From assembly GCA_049652385.1 (NCBI GenBank), contig JBASDX010000004.1:1-64000 (forward strand): a DNA stretch of 64,000 bases. Direction: 5' to 3'. How positions within the stretch are numbered: the stretch's first letter is position 1; each line of letters opens with the position of its first letter. Below, one piece after another: positions 33,308 to 42,797 of this stretch. Both the position numbers and the translations under genes were made by a program. Source of the DNA: DMER64 sp049652385. Its GTDB lineage: Bacteria > Bacteroidota > Bacteroidia > Bacteroidales > UBA932. A model generated the notes under the pieces. That model was not told where the DNA came from. It did not search any database and worked only from the letters and a program-made list of their open reading frames with translations.

Positions 33308-34357
33308 TTACAAAAGAGTAGTTAAATCAGAATAATTTTCAACTTTTTCTCCCAAAACATCGTGCCTTATTAGTGGCAATTTTAATAGTAATTCTTTCAT
33401 TTCTTCTTTGCTCAAACGATGTGTATTGTGTGAGTGGTAATCTTCAACTTTCGAAATATCTTCAACTCCTTCAGTAAAGAATCGATTGTAATTCAAATCG
33501 CGGTTATCGGCAGGTATTCTGTAAAAATTTTTTAGATCTTCGGCTTTTGCCATGTCTTCGCGGTTTACCAATACTTCATATAGTTTCTCACCATGCCTCG
33601 TTCCAATTATTTTAATATCATTTTTAGCATTATAAAGCTCAACGGTTGCTTGTGCAAGGGTTTCAATAGTAGCCGCAGGAGCTTTTTGCACAAAAATGTC
33701 ACCGTTTTTACCATGTTCAAATGCAAATAAAACCAAGTCAACTGCATCATCAAGGGTCATCATAAAGCGAGTCATATTCGGGTCGGTTATAGTAATTGGC
33801 TTGCCTTCTTTTATTTGTTTAACGAAAAGAGGAATAACCGAACCTCTGCTTGCCATTACATTTCCATAGCGGGTACCACAAATGGTTGTTTTAGAATTAC
33901 CACCCAAATCACGCGATCGTGCAATCATAACTTTTTCCATCATAGCTTTGCTTATTCCCATGGCATTGATTGGATAAACTGCTTTGTCGGTACTGAGCAC
34001 TACTACTTTTTTTACACAATTTGCAATTGCCGATTCTAAAACATTATCAGTGCCTAATACATTTGTTTTAACAGCTTGTAAAGGGAAAAATTCGCAAGAA
34101 GGCACTTGCTTAAGAGCAGCTGCATGAAAAATATAATCCACTCCGGGCATTACCTGATCTATGCTGTGTTTGTCGCGTACATCGCCAATAAAGAACTTAA
34201 CCTTAGGGTTGTTTAACCTGTTCCTCATGTCGTCTTGTTTTTTTTCATCACGACTGAATATTCTGATTTCTTTAAAATCATCAGAATCAATATATCGGTT
34301 AAGAACAGCATTACCGAATGAGCCTGTTCCACCGGTTATTAAAAGTGTTTTATTCAT
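33308..34357 (-). CDS. capE: UDP-N-acetylglucosamine 4,6-dehydratase/5-epimerase (CapE-like)
   Basis: About 349 residues from the ATG at 34357 (MNKTLLITGGTGSFGNAVL). VLSTDKAVYPINAMGISKAMMEK carries the catalytic Asp/Lys region, in which the usual tyrosine is replaced by Met, as in inverting 4,6-dehydratases. ICGTRYGNVMASRGSVIPLF and MTRFMMTLDDAVDLV are family signatures. It makes the 4-keto-6-deoxy UDP-sugar that CapF reduces. A longer reading from 34456 would overlap wzx by over 100 bp and is rejected. No capG-type 2-epimerase is found in the window. Confidence 0.9.
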   Translation of the reverse strand: MNKTLLITGGTGSFGNAVLNRYIDSDDFKEIRIFSRDEKKQDDMRNRLNNPKVKFFIGDVRDKHSIDQVMPGVDYIFHAAALKQVPSCEFFPLQAVKTNVLGTDNVLESAIANCVKKVVVLSTDKAVYPINAMGISKAMMEKVMIARSRDLGGNSKTTICGTRYGNVMASRGSVIPLFVKQIKEGKPITITDPNMTRFMMTLDDAVDLVLFAFEHGKNGDIFVQKAPAATIETLAQATVELYNAKNDIKIIGTRHGEKLYEVLVNREDMAKAEDLKNFYRIPADNRDLNYNRFFTEGVEDISKVEDYHSHNTHRLSKEEMKELLLKLPLIRHDVLGEKVENYSDLTTLL

Positions 34358-35621
34358 TATATTTAGTTTTTTTGATAAATCGTAAATAGTAAAAAACAAT
34401 AATAAGTAAATATACAAAACCTGTAATAAGCTTTGCGTAGGCTGCACCGGTTTCACCCCATTTGGGTATAAATAAAAGATTGAAAAGCATCATACTTCCT
34501 CCGACATAGAATGAGCTGTTCCTTAATGCTTTCCCTTGTCCGTTAGCTCCTAGATATCTGTTATAAAAATCGCCAAAACCATGTGCAATAACCCCTATGC
34601 TTACAATAAAATTGAGAAGAATTACACTTTCGAATTCGATACCATAAAAGAAGCGAACAAAAGGCGGTACAATAATCCAAAGCCCAAATAACGCGGCAAA
34701 GCTAAGTCCAAGGGTTATTAAAAGTAGTTTTTTTGGTACAGCTTTACTGGTCGAAAAATCTTTGTAATGTGTAGTGGCTATGGTATTGGGAATAAAGGTT
34801 AAAGGCATGGTAAACGTTAATGCCAGGGCATAGAAACCCACCCCGCTGTTGTCGATGCCAAAGTAGCTGATTAAAATATGTGTAAGCTGACCAAAGCCCA
34901 CAGCAAAGAGACTTCCGAGATACACATTGAACCCGAATGATTTATTGTAGTTCCAAATTTCATTAAGCCGCTCTTTTATATTTTTGAATGATATTTTAAG
35001 TTTTATTAGAATTATTGTGTAAACAATTACTTCGGTGGCTATATAGAAAGCCCAAACCAATGCCAGTCGGTTTGTTTCGATATTCATAAAAACAAAATAT
35101 AGTAGCAAGGCAGTAATTAAAAAACCTGCTTTTGGGAAGAGCCTTACCTGTCCTAACATGCGTATGCGGTTGTCGGCCTGGAAAAGTGTCTCAAAATAAC
35201 GTAATAATAAGAAAACCCAACCAAACGGGATTACAAATAGCAAAAATTTATCAAGTTGTTTTTCCTGTATGTTGCCGTCAAACAGAGCATACAGCACAAG
35301 GAAAAACGACATAATAATAAAAAGTCCACCAGTAATTAGCAATTCAGCGCCATAATATTCTTTTGCTTTTTGTTTATCGTTGTTGAGCACCAACGCACGG
35401 TTTCCGGCCTGGAAGAAACCAAAGGTGAAAATGATAATGGCAAAACTGAATATGCTTTGTATAAATTTATAATCGCCATAACCTTGTGCGCCCAAATACC
35501 GGGTTATAACTATACTTGTAAAAATACCAATGGGTATACCAATGATATTAACAGAGAATAGTCCCAAGACTTGTTTGGCTCTGGGATTAGATTTATATTG
35601 TTGGATTAATTTTTTTAACAT
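34350..35621 (-). CDS. wzx: Lipid-linked oligosaccharide flippase (Wzx type)
   Basis: A 423-residue polytopic protein of the MATE/polysaccharide-transporter (MVF) superfamily, with about twelve hydrophobic helices beginning VLGLFSVNIIGIPIGIFTSIVITRYLGAQGYGDY in pieces, the typical first-helix pattern. It moves undecaprenyl-diphosphate repeat units to the periplasmic side. It overlaps capE by 8 bp and touches tviB by one base, so it is embedded in the operon. Confidence 0.87.
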   Translation of the reverse strand: MLKKLIQQYKSNPRAKQVLGLFSVNIIGIPIGIFTSIVITRYLGAQGYGDYKFIQSIFSFAIIIFTFGFFQAGNRALVLNNDKQKAKEYYGAELLITGGLFIIMSFFLVLYALFDGNIQEKQLDKFLLFVIPFGWVFLLLRYFETLFQADNRIRMLGQVRLFPKAGFLITALLLYFVFMNIETNRLALVWAFYIATEVIVYTIILIKLKISFKNIKERLNEIWNYNKSFGFNVYLGSLFAVGFGQLTHILISYFGIDNSGVGFYALALTFTMPLTFIPNTIATTHYKDFSTSKAVPKKLLLITLGLSFAALFGLWIIVPPFVRFFYGIEFESVILLNFIVSIGVIAHGFGDFYNRYLGANGQGKALRNSSFYVGGSMMLFNLLFIPKWGETGAAYAKLITGFVYLLIIVFYYLRFIKKTKYNE

Positions 35622-36907
35622 TATAGTTTGCCGTCAGTAATTGTATGCGGTAGAATCCCCTTTACATCATATATTAATGCTGCATTATTTTTATGGGACT
35701 TGAGGTCGATTGAAAGAAACTCTTTATGAGCCACAGCCAAAACAATCGTTCCATACCCATTCCCCTCCGGATATTCAGTAATGGTTTGTATCCCATATTC
35801 GTGCATTACTTCTTCGGGAGAGGCCCAAGGGTCGTACACATCTACTTCCATGCCGTATTCTTTCAGTTCGTGGTAAATATCAATGGCGCGGGTATTGCGT
35901 ATGTCGGGGCAGTTTTCCTTAAAGGTAATGCCCAGCATAAGGGCGCGGGCACCTTTCACGGGAGTACCTTTTTTAATCATCAGCTTTACTACCTCGGAGG
36001 CCACGTATTGTCCCATGCCGTCGTTAAGGCGGCGGCCTGCCAGTATAATTTCGGGGTGGTAGCCGGCTTCCTGTGCTTTTTGTGCCAGGTAATAGGGGTC
36101 AACACCAATGCAGTGGCCGCCCACCAAACCCGGTTTAAAGGGAAGGAAGTTCCACTTGGTGCCGGCTGCTTCCAACACATCCTGAGTATCAATGCCCATC
36201 TTGTTGAATATCTTGGCCAGCTCGTTCACAAAGGCGATGTTGATATCCCGCTGTGAGTTTTCAATCACCTTGGCGGCTTCGGCTACCTTGATGGTGGGGG
36301 CCAGGTGGGTGCCGGCGGAGATCACGGAAGCATATACCTCATCCACAATCTTACCAATTTCAGGGGTGCTGCCGGAAGTGACTTTCAATATCTTCTCCAC
36401 GGTGTGTTCCTTGTCACCGGGATTGATCCGCTCGGGACTGTATCCGGCAAAGAACTCTTCATTGTATCTCAAACCGCTTACCTTCTCTACCACCGGGATG
36501 CACTCATCTTCGGTTACACCGGGATAGACTGTGGACTCATAGACAACGATGTCTCCTTTGGAGATGACCTTGCCCACGGTCTCACTGGCTCCGTATAGCG
36601 GACGTAGATCGGGATTGTTGTTCTTGTCCACCGGGGTGGGTACTGCTACTACGTAGAAGTTGCAATCACGTATCGCTTCAATATCGGTGGTGCAACTGAA
36701 TCCGTTTGCCAAAGCAGACTGCAACAATTCATCTTCCACCTCGAGGGTACTGTCGTGGCCGCTCATCAGTTCATCCACACGCGACTGGCTCAACTCGAAC
36801 CCCACGGTTTTATACTTTGTGCTGAAAAGTCTTGCCAACGGCAAGCCCACATATCCAAGACCGATTACGCAAATACGTGGATTGAAATAGCAAATTTCTT
36901 CTTCCAA
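35621..36907 (-). CDS. tviB: UDP-N-acetylhexosamine 6-dehydrogenase (TviB/WbpA type)
   Basis: A 428-residue full-length enzyme. The ICVIGLGYVGLPLA Rossmann motif is at 12-25, ESTVYPGVTED and SPERINPGDKEH follow, and the catalytic cysteine C266 lies in LVGGHCIGVDPYY. The C-terminal GITFKENCPDIRNTRAIDI is intact. It oxidises UDP-GlcNAc (or a 2-epimer) to the uronic acid. It pairs with the frameshifted tviC-like epimerase upstream in the transcript. Two broken relatives exist at 11937-12320 (3' part) and 44005-45114 (5' end missing). Confidence 0.88.
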   Translation of the reverse strand: MEEEICYFNPRICVIGLGYVGLPLARLFSTKYKTVGFELSQSRVDELMSGHDSTLEVEDELLQSALANGFSCTTDIEAIRDCNFYVVAVPTPVDKNNNPDLRPLYGASETVGKVISKGDIVVYESTVYPGVTEDECIPVVEKVSGLRYNEEFFAGYSPERINPGDKEHTVEKILKVTSGSTPEIGKIVDEVYASVISAGTHLAPTIKVAEAAKVIENSQRDINIAFVNELAKIFNKMGIDTQDVLEAAGTKWNFLPFKPGLVGGHCIGVDPYYLAQKAQEAGYHPEIILAGRRLNDGMGQYVASEVVKLMIKKGTPVKGARALMLGITFKENCPDIRNTRAIDIYHELKEYGMEVDVYDPWASPEEVMHEYGIQTITEYPEGNGYGTIVLAVAHKEFLSIDLKSHKNNAALIYDVKGILPHTITDGKL

Positions 36908-36980
36908 TGAATGAGATATTATGTTTTGTTTTTTTTGTCTCAGCTATTCTTTCAGGATCCACTCTGCGAAAGGAGCATCA

Positions 36981-37021
36981 ATATGATTTGTTGTCTGAGT
37001 GAAACGAGTTTCAAATCATAT
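36981..37021. other. Nested intergenic hairpin between tviB and tviC-like gene
   Basis: In the 190-bp gap, ATATGATTTG (36981-36990) pairs perfectly with CAAATCATAT (37012-37021), and inside the loop GAAAC/GTTTC (37001-37012) can form a second stem. A partial third copy (CAAATATGATT) occurs near 37085. It is an odd gap within an otherwise tight operon. It could attenuate transcription or be a small repeat insertion; no T-run for a classical terminator follows. Confidence 0.5.
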
Positions 37022-37097
37022 AGCGAATGAGCAGTTGTGGATGAGAGAATAGACGCAAACGAGAAAAATTATTCGGAAATTTAAATCAAATATGATT

Positions 37098-38079
37098 CTA
37101 CAGATTTTCCCAGTACCATTGCACCGCTTCCCGCAGCCCCTGCTGCATGGAGTATTGCGGATCATACCCCAGCAGGTTGCGGGCCTTGTCGATGTTGGCC
37201 AGCGAGTGGGGAATGTCGCCCGCACGATTGGGACCGTGAAGGATATCCACCTGGGCGATCTCCGGATCGAACTCCGAAAGATATTCTTTCAGATATCCCA
37301 CAAGCTGATTCAGGGTTGTGCGCTCGCCGTAGGCGGTATTGTAGACGGTATTGAGGGCCGCCGGATTGGCGGTCTCCATGGCGAGGATGTTCATCAGGAT
37401 CACATTGTCGATGTAGGTGAAGTCGCGACTGTACTCACCGTTGCCGTTGATCACGGGCGACTCGTGCGCCATCAGCTTCTTCACGAAGAGGGGAATCACT
37501 GCCGCATAGGCGCCGTTGGGGTCCTGCCTCCTGCCGAACACGTTGAAATAGCGCAAGCCCATGGTCTCCATTCCGTAGGTTTTGGAAAAGACATCGGCAT
37601 AGAGCTCGTTCACATACTTGGTGATGGCATAGGGCGACAGGGGTTTCCCGATCACATCTTCAACCTTGGGGAGCGACTGGCTGTCGCCATAGGTGGAGGA
37701 GCTGGCGGCATAGATGAACCGCTTGACACCGGCATCGCGACTGGCCACCAGCATTTGCAAAAAACCCGACACATTTACTTCGTTCGATGTGATCGGGTCT
37801 TTGATGGATCGGGGTACCGAACCGAGTGCCGCCTCATGAAATACATATTCTATCCCTTCGGTGGCCTTGCGGCAATCGTCCTGGTTGCGAATATCGCCTA
37901 CCTGCAAGGTAAGCGTTTCTGGATATTTCTCCAACAGGGGGAGCAGATTCTCGATCTTGCCGGTGGCGAAGTTGTCGAGTACTTTTACGTCATGACCCCG
38001 CTCCAACAGCGCTTCCGTTGAGGTTGGAACCAATGAATCCGGCACCGCCGGTTACCAATATGTTATTTTTTAAATGCAT
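37098..38079 (-). pseudogene. tviC: TviC/WbpP-type UDP-GlcNAc(A) 4-epimerase with N-terminal frameshift
   Basis: From the ATG at 38079 the reading MHLKNNILVTGGAGFIGSNL is a normal SDR start. After about 21 codons the frame breaks near 38017-38022 by one extra base, and the remaining ~305 residues (EALLERGHDVKVLDNFATGK, SSSTYGDSQ, PYAITKYVNELYADVF with YxxxK, RYFNVFGRRQDP) continue in another frame. Joined, the protein would be normal. As written, the NAD motif is separated from the enzyme. A sequencing error is possible because all other residues look conserved. Confidence 0.85.
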
Positions 38080-38921
38080 CGATACAAAGAATCATGCCAA
38101 TATTGAATTTCAATTCCCAACGCATTCTTCAACTTCGTTTTATCCAAAACCGAAAAACTTGGTCGTGTAACTTTACTCGGAAACTCATTTGAGTGGCAAG
38201 GTTTGATATTACAATTATGACCAAAAGCTTCATTAATAGCTACCGCAAAATCATACCATGAACATACCCCTTCGTTAGAATAATGATAGATCTGATTATT
38301 AATAGAAGGTTCTTCTTTTTGAATAATTGTATAAATTACATTTGCCAAATCACCGGCATATGTAGGGGTTCCCACTTGATCAAAGACAACCTTTAAACTT
38401 TCTTTCTCTGCAGTAAGCCGTTGCATTGTCTTCAGAAAGTTGTTTCCGAACGAAGAGTAGAGCCAGGAAGTGCGTATGATCACAAATTCACAACCAGAAT
38501 TTATTATCGCATTTTCACCCCGGAGTTTTGTCTCACCATACACACCCAATGGGCTGGTTTCATCAGTTTCAGTGTAGGGAGTGTTCTTGGTTCCGTCAAA
38601 AACATAGTCTGTTGAAATATGAATCAGAAATCCATCTCTCTCCTTACATGATTCCGCTAAATTCTTGACTCCAATATGATTTATCAGATCTGCGATTTCG
38701 CTTTCATCTTCAGCTTTATCTACATTCGTATATGCAGCACAATTCACAACTACATCGATATCATTTGCTTGAAGGAATTGTGAGACATCACTTTTGTTGG
38801 TGATATCCAACTCTTCTACATCTGTGAAAAAGTAATTGTTGACTTTATCTTTTTCTTCAACTATTAATCGAAGTTCATTACCCAATTGTCCGTTGGAACC
38901 GGTTACAAGTATATTATGCAT
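38070..38921 (-). CDS. rfbD: dTDP-4-dehydrorhamnose reductase (copy 2)
   Basis: A 283-residue RmlD: MHNILVTGSNGQLGNELRL for cofactor binding, HISTDYVFDGTKNTPY and PLGVYGETKLRGEN with the YxxxK pair. Complete and of normal length. It overlaps rmlC copy 2 by 8 bp and the tviC-like start by 10 bp. Together with rmlA, B and C at 38914-41456 it makes a second complete dTDP-rhamnose pathway, in the classical A-B-C-D order. Confidence 0.92.
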   Translation of the reverse strand: MHNILVTGSNGQLGNELRLIVEEKDKVNNYFFTDVEELDITNKSDVSQFLQANDIDVVVNCAAYTNVDKAEDESEIADLINHIGVKNLAESCKERDGFLIHISTDYVFDGTKNTPYTETDETSPLGVYGETKLRGENAIINSGCEFVIIRTSWLYSSFGNNFLKTMQRLTAEKESLKVVFDQVGTPTYAGDLANVIYTIIQKEEPSINNQIYHYSNEGVCSWYDFAVAINEAFGHNCNIKPCHSNEFPSKVTRPSFSVLDKTKLKNALGIEIQYWHDSLYRCI

Positions 38922-39486
38922 ATAAATCTACCGTAAAATCGAATAAATATTCTGACGCTGATAACAAAGGATTGATTTTGTCTTTACCGGAAAGAATAAC
39001 ATCTTCCATAGGAATCTGCCAATCAATGTTTAAAGCCGGATCATTCCACATAATTCCACCTTCCGATTGAGGTGTATAGTAGTTATCACATTTATATTGA
39101 AATATGACTTCCTCACTTAACACAACAAAACCATGTGCAAAACCACGGGGAACAAAAAACTGTAGTTTGTTATCCTCCGAAAGTTCTACGGCTAAGTGCT
39201 TACCGAATGTAGGAGATCCCTTTCTGATATCTACAGCTACATCCAATACTTTGCCTTTTACCACTCGCACAAGTTTTGATTGTGCATAGGGCATCTTCTG
39301 AAAGTGCAAACCCCTTAAAACACCGTACGTTGACTTTGATTCATTGTCTTGAACGAAAACTGTGTTGCAAACCTTCTCCTCAAATTCTTTCTGTGAAAAG
39401 GATTCAAAAAAATATCCCCTGTCATCTGAAAATACTTTCGGCTCAATAATGATCGCACCCTCTATCGCTGTCTTAATTACTCTCAT
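38914..39486 (-). CDS. rfbC: dTDP-4-dehydrorhamnose 3,5-epimerase (copy 2)
   Basis: A 190-residue RmlC: GAIIIEPKVFSDDRGYFFES, GVLRGLHFQKMPYAQSKLVRVVKG with the catalytic His, and PRGFAHGFVVLSEE. It has a slightly longer C-terminus than copy 1 (FDFTVDLYA). It overlaps rmlD by 8 bp and lies 9 bp after rmlB. Confidence 0.92.
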   Translation of the reverse strand: MRVIKTAIEGAIIIEPKVFSDDRGYFFESFSQKEFEEKVCNTVFVQDNESKSTYGVLRGLHFQKMPYAQSKLVRVVKGKVLDVAVDIRKGSPTFGKHLAVELSEDNKLQFFVPRGFAHGFVVLSEEVIFQYKCDNYYTPQSEGGIMWNDPALNIDWQIPMEDVILSGKDKINPLLSASEYLFDFTVDLYA

Positions 39487-39495
39487 TTTTAACTT

Positions 39496-40569
39496 TTATC
39501 TCTCCTTATACATTTCATCATAATACCTCTGATACTCCCCACTGGTGACCTTGTCAAGCCATCCCTGATTATCAAGATACCACTTCACTGTTTTTTCAAT
39601 ACCTTCTTCAAACTGTAAGGAAGGTTCCCAACCCAGCTCATTTTTAATTTTGGTTGCATCGATCGCGTAACGAAGGTCATGCCCTGCACGATCTGTCACG
39701 TAAGTGATTAAGTTTTCAGAAGTACCTTCCGACCTTCCCAATTGTGTGTCAACGACTTTAATGAGGATCTTAATCAAATCAATATTGGTCCATTCATTGA
39801 AGCCGCCAATGTTGTAGGTGTCACCAACTTTACCCTGATGAAAAATCATATCGATTGCCCGAGCATGATCTTCCACATAAAGCCAATCGCGAACGTTCTC
39901 TCCCTTTCCGTAAACCGGCAGGGGTTTGTTGTTGCGGATGTTGTGAATAAAAAGGGGTATCAGTTTCTCCGGAAACTGGTAAGGACCGTAATTATTGGAG
40001 CAATTTGATATAACTACGGGCAATCCATAGGTATCGTGATAGGCTCTTACGAAATGATCGGATGCAGCTTTTGATGCTGAATAGGGACTATGGGGATCGT
40101 AACTCGTCTCTTCCGTAAACAATGTTTCATCGAATTCCAAAGCCCCGTAAACCTCGTCCGTCGAAACATGATAGAAAAGCTTGTTGCTGAAATCATCTTT
40201 CCAATATTCCTTTGCAGCCTGAAGCAAATTCAGTGTACCCAATACATTGGTCTTTGCAAAAAGGAAGGGGTCTTTGATGCTTCTGTCGACATGACTCTCC
40301 GCTGCCAGGTGAATCACACCATCTACTTTTTGTTCTGTAAAAAGTTCCTTTACAAGTGACTCATCACAGATATCTCCTTTTACGAAAAGGTAGTTTGGTT
40401 TTTCTTCAATAACTGTCAAGTTGGCCAGATTACCGGCATATGTAAGCTTGTCAAGGTTGATAATCTTGTAGTCGGGATATTGATGCACAAAGAGTCGCAC
40501 CACGTGCGACCCAATAAATCCTGCACCCCCGGTTACAACGATGGTTCGTTTAAATGTTCCGTTCGGCAT
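39496..40569 (-). CDS. rfbB: dTDP-glucose 4,6-dehydratase (copy 2)
   Basis: A 357-residue RmlB: IVVTGGAGFIGSHVVRLF at residues 10-27, HVSTDEVYGALEF (catalytic Asp-Glu), YSASKAASDHFVRAYHDTYG (YxxxK). It is highly similar in protein sequence to copy 1 along its whole length. It follows rmlA by 5 bp. No defects are visible. Confidence 0.93.
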   Translation of the reverse strand: MPNGTFKRTIVVTGGAGFIGSHVVRLFVHQYPDYKIINLDKLTYAGNLANLTVIEEKPNYLFVKGDICDESLVKELFTEQKVDGVIHLAAESHVDRSIKDPFLFAKTNVLGTLNLLQAAKEYWKDDFSNKLFYHVSTDEVYGALEFDETLFTEETSYDPHSPYSASKAASDHFVRAYHDTYGLPVVISNCSNNYGPYQFPEKLIPLFIHNIRNNKPLPVYGKGENVRDWLYVEDHARAIDMIFHQGKVGDTYNIGGFNEWTNIDLIKILIKVVDTQLGRSEGTSENLITYVTDRAGHDLRYAIDATKIKNELGWEPSLQFEEGIEKTVKWYLDNQGWLDKVTSGEYQRYYDEMYKER

Positions 40570-40574
40570 GTTTG

Positions 40575-41456
40575 TTATCCTTTTTTGTTTACTATATTTT
40601 GTAAGTACTGCCCGTAACCATTTTTTTGCATCGGTTCAGCAATTGCAAGCAGACGATCATCACTGATCCAGCCATTTCTCCATGCAATCTCTTCAAGACA
40701 AGAGATTTTCAATCCTTGCCTTTTCTCAAGGACTTCTACAAAAACAGAGGCTTCCGAAAGTGAATCATGGGTGCCGGTATCCAACCATGCGAAACCACGA
40801 CCGAAGATTTGAACCTTCAAGTCTTCGTTTTTAAGGTACTCCTGGTTTACAGTAGTGATTTCAAGCTCTCCCCTTGCAGATGGTTTGATGTGCTTTGCAA
40901 TCTCAACTACACTATTCGGGTAGAAATACAAACCCACAACGGCATAATTGGACTTGGGGTTTGCTGGCTTTTCTTCAATGCTGAGGACTTTTCCTTCTTT
41001 GTCAAAATCAGCCACACCGTAACGTTCAGGGTCATTCACATAATAGCCAAAAACAGTTGATTTGTTGTTGTTCTCTGCATCTTTCACTGCATCACGCAAC
41101 ATATTAGGGAATCCTTGTCCGTAAAAGATATTGTCTCCCAAAACCAGACACACACTGTCATCACCAATGAATTGTTCACCGATGATAAAAGCTTGTGCCA
41201 GGCCATCGGGTGATGGTTGTTCCGCATATTGAAAATTGACACCATAATCGCTACCATCACCCAGCAATCTTTCAAAACCGGGCAGGTCCTGTGGGGTTGA
41301 GATAATCAGAATATCTCTTATCCCCGCCAGCATCAATGCTGAAATGGGATAGTAGACCATCGGTTTGTCGTAGATGGGTAACAGTTGCTTGCTGACTCCC
41401 TTTGTGATGGGATACAACCGGGTACCGGAGCCTCCGGCAAGTACGATTCCTTTCAT
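40575..41456 (-). CDS. rfbA: Glucose-1-phosphate thymidylyltransferase (copy 2)
   Basis: A 293-residue RmlA with the standard GGSGTRLYPITKGVSKQ signature, IYDKPMVYYPISALMLAG, LGDNIFYGQGFPNML and FGRGFAWLDTGTHDSL. It is first in the second rml set and is preceded by ugd copy 3 after 9 bp. Full length with intact active-site motifs. Confidence 0.93.
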   Translation of the reverse strand: MKGIVLAGGSGTRLYPITKGVSKQLLPIYDKPMVYYPISALMLAGIRDILIISTPQDLPGFERLLGDGSDYGVNFQYAEQPSPDGLAQAFIIGEQFIGDDSVCLVLGDNIFYGQGFPNMLRDAVKDAENNNKSTVFGYYVNDPERYGVADFDKEGKVLSIEEKPANPKSNYAVVGLYFYPNSVVEIAKHIKPSARGELEITTVNQEYLKNEDLKVQIFGRGFAWLDTGTHDSLSEASVFVEVLEKRQGLKISCLEEIAWRNGWISDDRLLAIAEPMQKNGYGQYLQNIVNKKG

Positions 41457-41465
41457 AATGAATAT

Positions 41466-42776
41466 TTATTTACCAACACCAATATAGATGAAACCCTTCA
41501 GGTTTTCATGATTAAAAACATTACGACCATCAAATACAACAGGATTGGGTCTCATAGAACGTTTTATGACTTCCCAATTTGGCATCCTAAATTCGTTCCA
41601 TTCTGTTACATGAAAAATTACATCCGCATCAAGTACTGAATCATAAAGATCCTTCGCATATATTACAGCGTCTCCAATTAATCGCTTACACTCTTCCATA
41701 GCAACTGGATCATAAACAGAGATTTTACATCCTGATTCTAATAGTTTATTTATCAAAACCAATGAAGGGGCTTCGCGCATATCATCTGTACCTGGCTTAA
41801 ATGAAAGACCCCATATAGCAACTTTTTTTCCTATAATATTACCATCATAATAATTAAAGAATTTCTCAAACAAAATGTTTTTCTGTAATTCATTTACTTC
41901 TTCTACGGCGTTTAATATCCTTAATTTATAGCCTTTTATTTGTGCTGTATTGATTAATGCTTTTACATCTTTAGGAAAACATGAACCTCCATAACCAATT
42001 CCTGGATAAAGAAATTTATTACCTATTCGTGTATCACTTCCAATTCCTTTACGAACCATATTCACGTCTGCACCAATTAATTCACATAGATTGGCTATCT
42101 CATTCATAAAACTAATTCGTGTGGCTAACATGGCATTTGCAGCATATTTTGTCATCTCCGCTGAGGGAATATCCATGAAAATAACTCGAAAATTATTTAA
42201 TTGAATAGGTTGATATAAACGGGTCATCAAATCTTTAGCCTTTTCAGAATCCACACCTATTACTACTCTGTCAGGTTTCATAAAATCTTCAATAGCATTC
42301 CCTTCTTTTAAGAACTCCGGGTTAGATGCAACATCAAATTCAATAAAAATATCTCTATTTTTTAATTCTTCTTCTATCGTTTCTCTTACTTTTCTGGAAG
42401 TGCCGACAGGTACTGTGCTTTTAACGGCAATAACCAAATATTTGTTTATGTTCCTACCAATAGTTCTAGCAACATCCAATACATACTTTAAGTCTGCACT
42501 ACCATCTTCATCAGGTGGTGTTCCTACAGCAATAAAAATTATTTCTGAATAATCTAATGTATCTTCTAGTTTTGTAGAGAATCGAAGTCTACCTGCATTG
42601 ACATTCTTATCTATCATTGAATCCAATCTTGGTTCGTAGATTGGTATGATACCTTTGTTTAGATTCTCTACTTTTTGTTGATCTATATCAACACAAGTTA
42701 CATTTGAGCCTAATTCTGCAAAGCAAGTACCCGTAACCAACCCAACATAACCCGTTCCAACAATTGTAATGTTCAT
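41466..42776 (-). CDS. ugd: UDP-glucose 6-dehydrogenase (copy 3)
   Basis: A 436-residue enzyme with GTGYVGLVTG (7-16), VKSTVPVGTSRKVRE, SNPEFLKEGNAIEDF and the catalytic C266 in GGSCFPKDVKAL. It makes UDP-GlcA. It is coupled to epimerase copy 3 (21-bp gap) upstream in the transcript and to rml set 2 downstream, forming one sugar-nucleotide block. Confidence 0.92.
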   Translation of the reverse strand: MNITIVGTGYVGLVTGTCFAELGSNVTCVDIDQQKVENLNKGIIPIYEPRLDSMIDKNVNAGRLRFSTKLEDTLDYSEIIFIAVGTPPDEDGSADLKYVLDVARTIGRNINKYLVIAVKSTVPVGTSRKVRETIEEELKNRDIFIEFDVASNPEFLKEGNAIEDFMKPDRVVIGVDSEKAKDLMTRLYQPIQLNNFRVIFMDIPSAEMTKYAANAMLATRISFMNEIANLCELIGADVNMVRKGIGSDTRIGNKFLYPGIGYGGSCFPKDVKALINTAQIKGYKLRILNAVEEVNELQKNILFEKFFNYYDGNIIGKKVAIWGLSFKPGTDDMREAPSLVLINKLLESGCKISVYDPVAMEECKRLIGDAVIYAKDLYDSVLDADVIFHVTEWNEFRMPNWEVIKRSMRPNPVVFDGRNVFNHENLKGFIYIGVGK

Positions 42777-42797
42777 AATATTATATAGTTTTTAATT

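Noticed and set aside
37092..38021. Long plus-strand open frame (309 codons) opposite the tviC-like gene
   Set aside because: The minus-strand frame encodes a well-conserved SDR epimerase; the plus-strand frame is its antisense shadow in G+C-rich DNA, with no family motifs.
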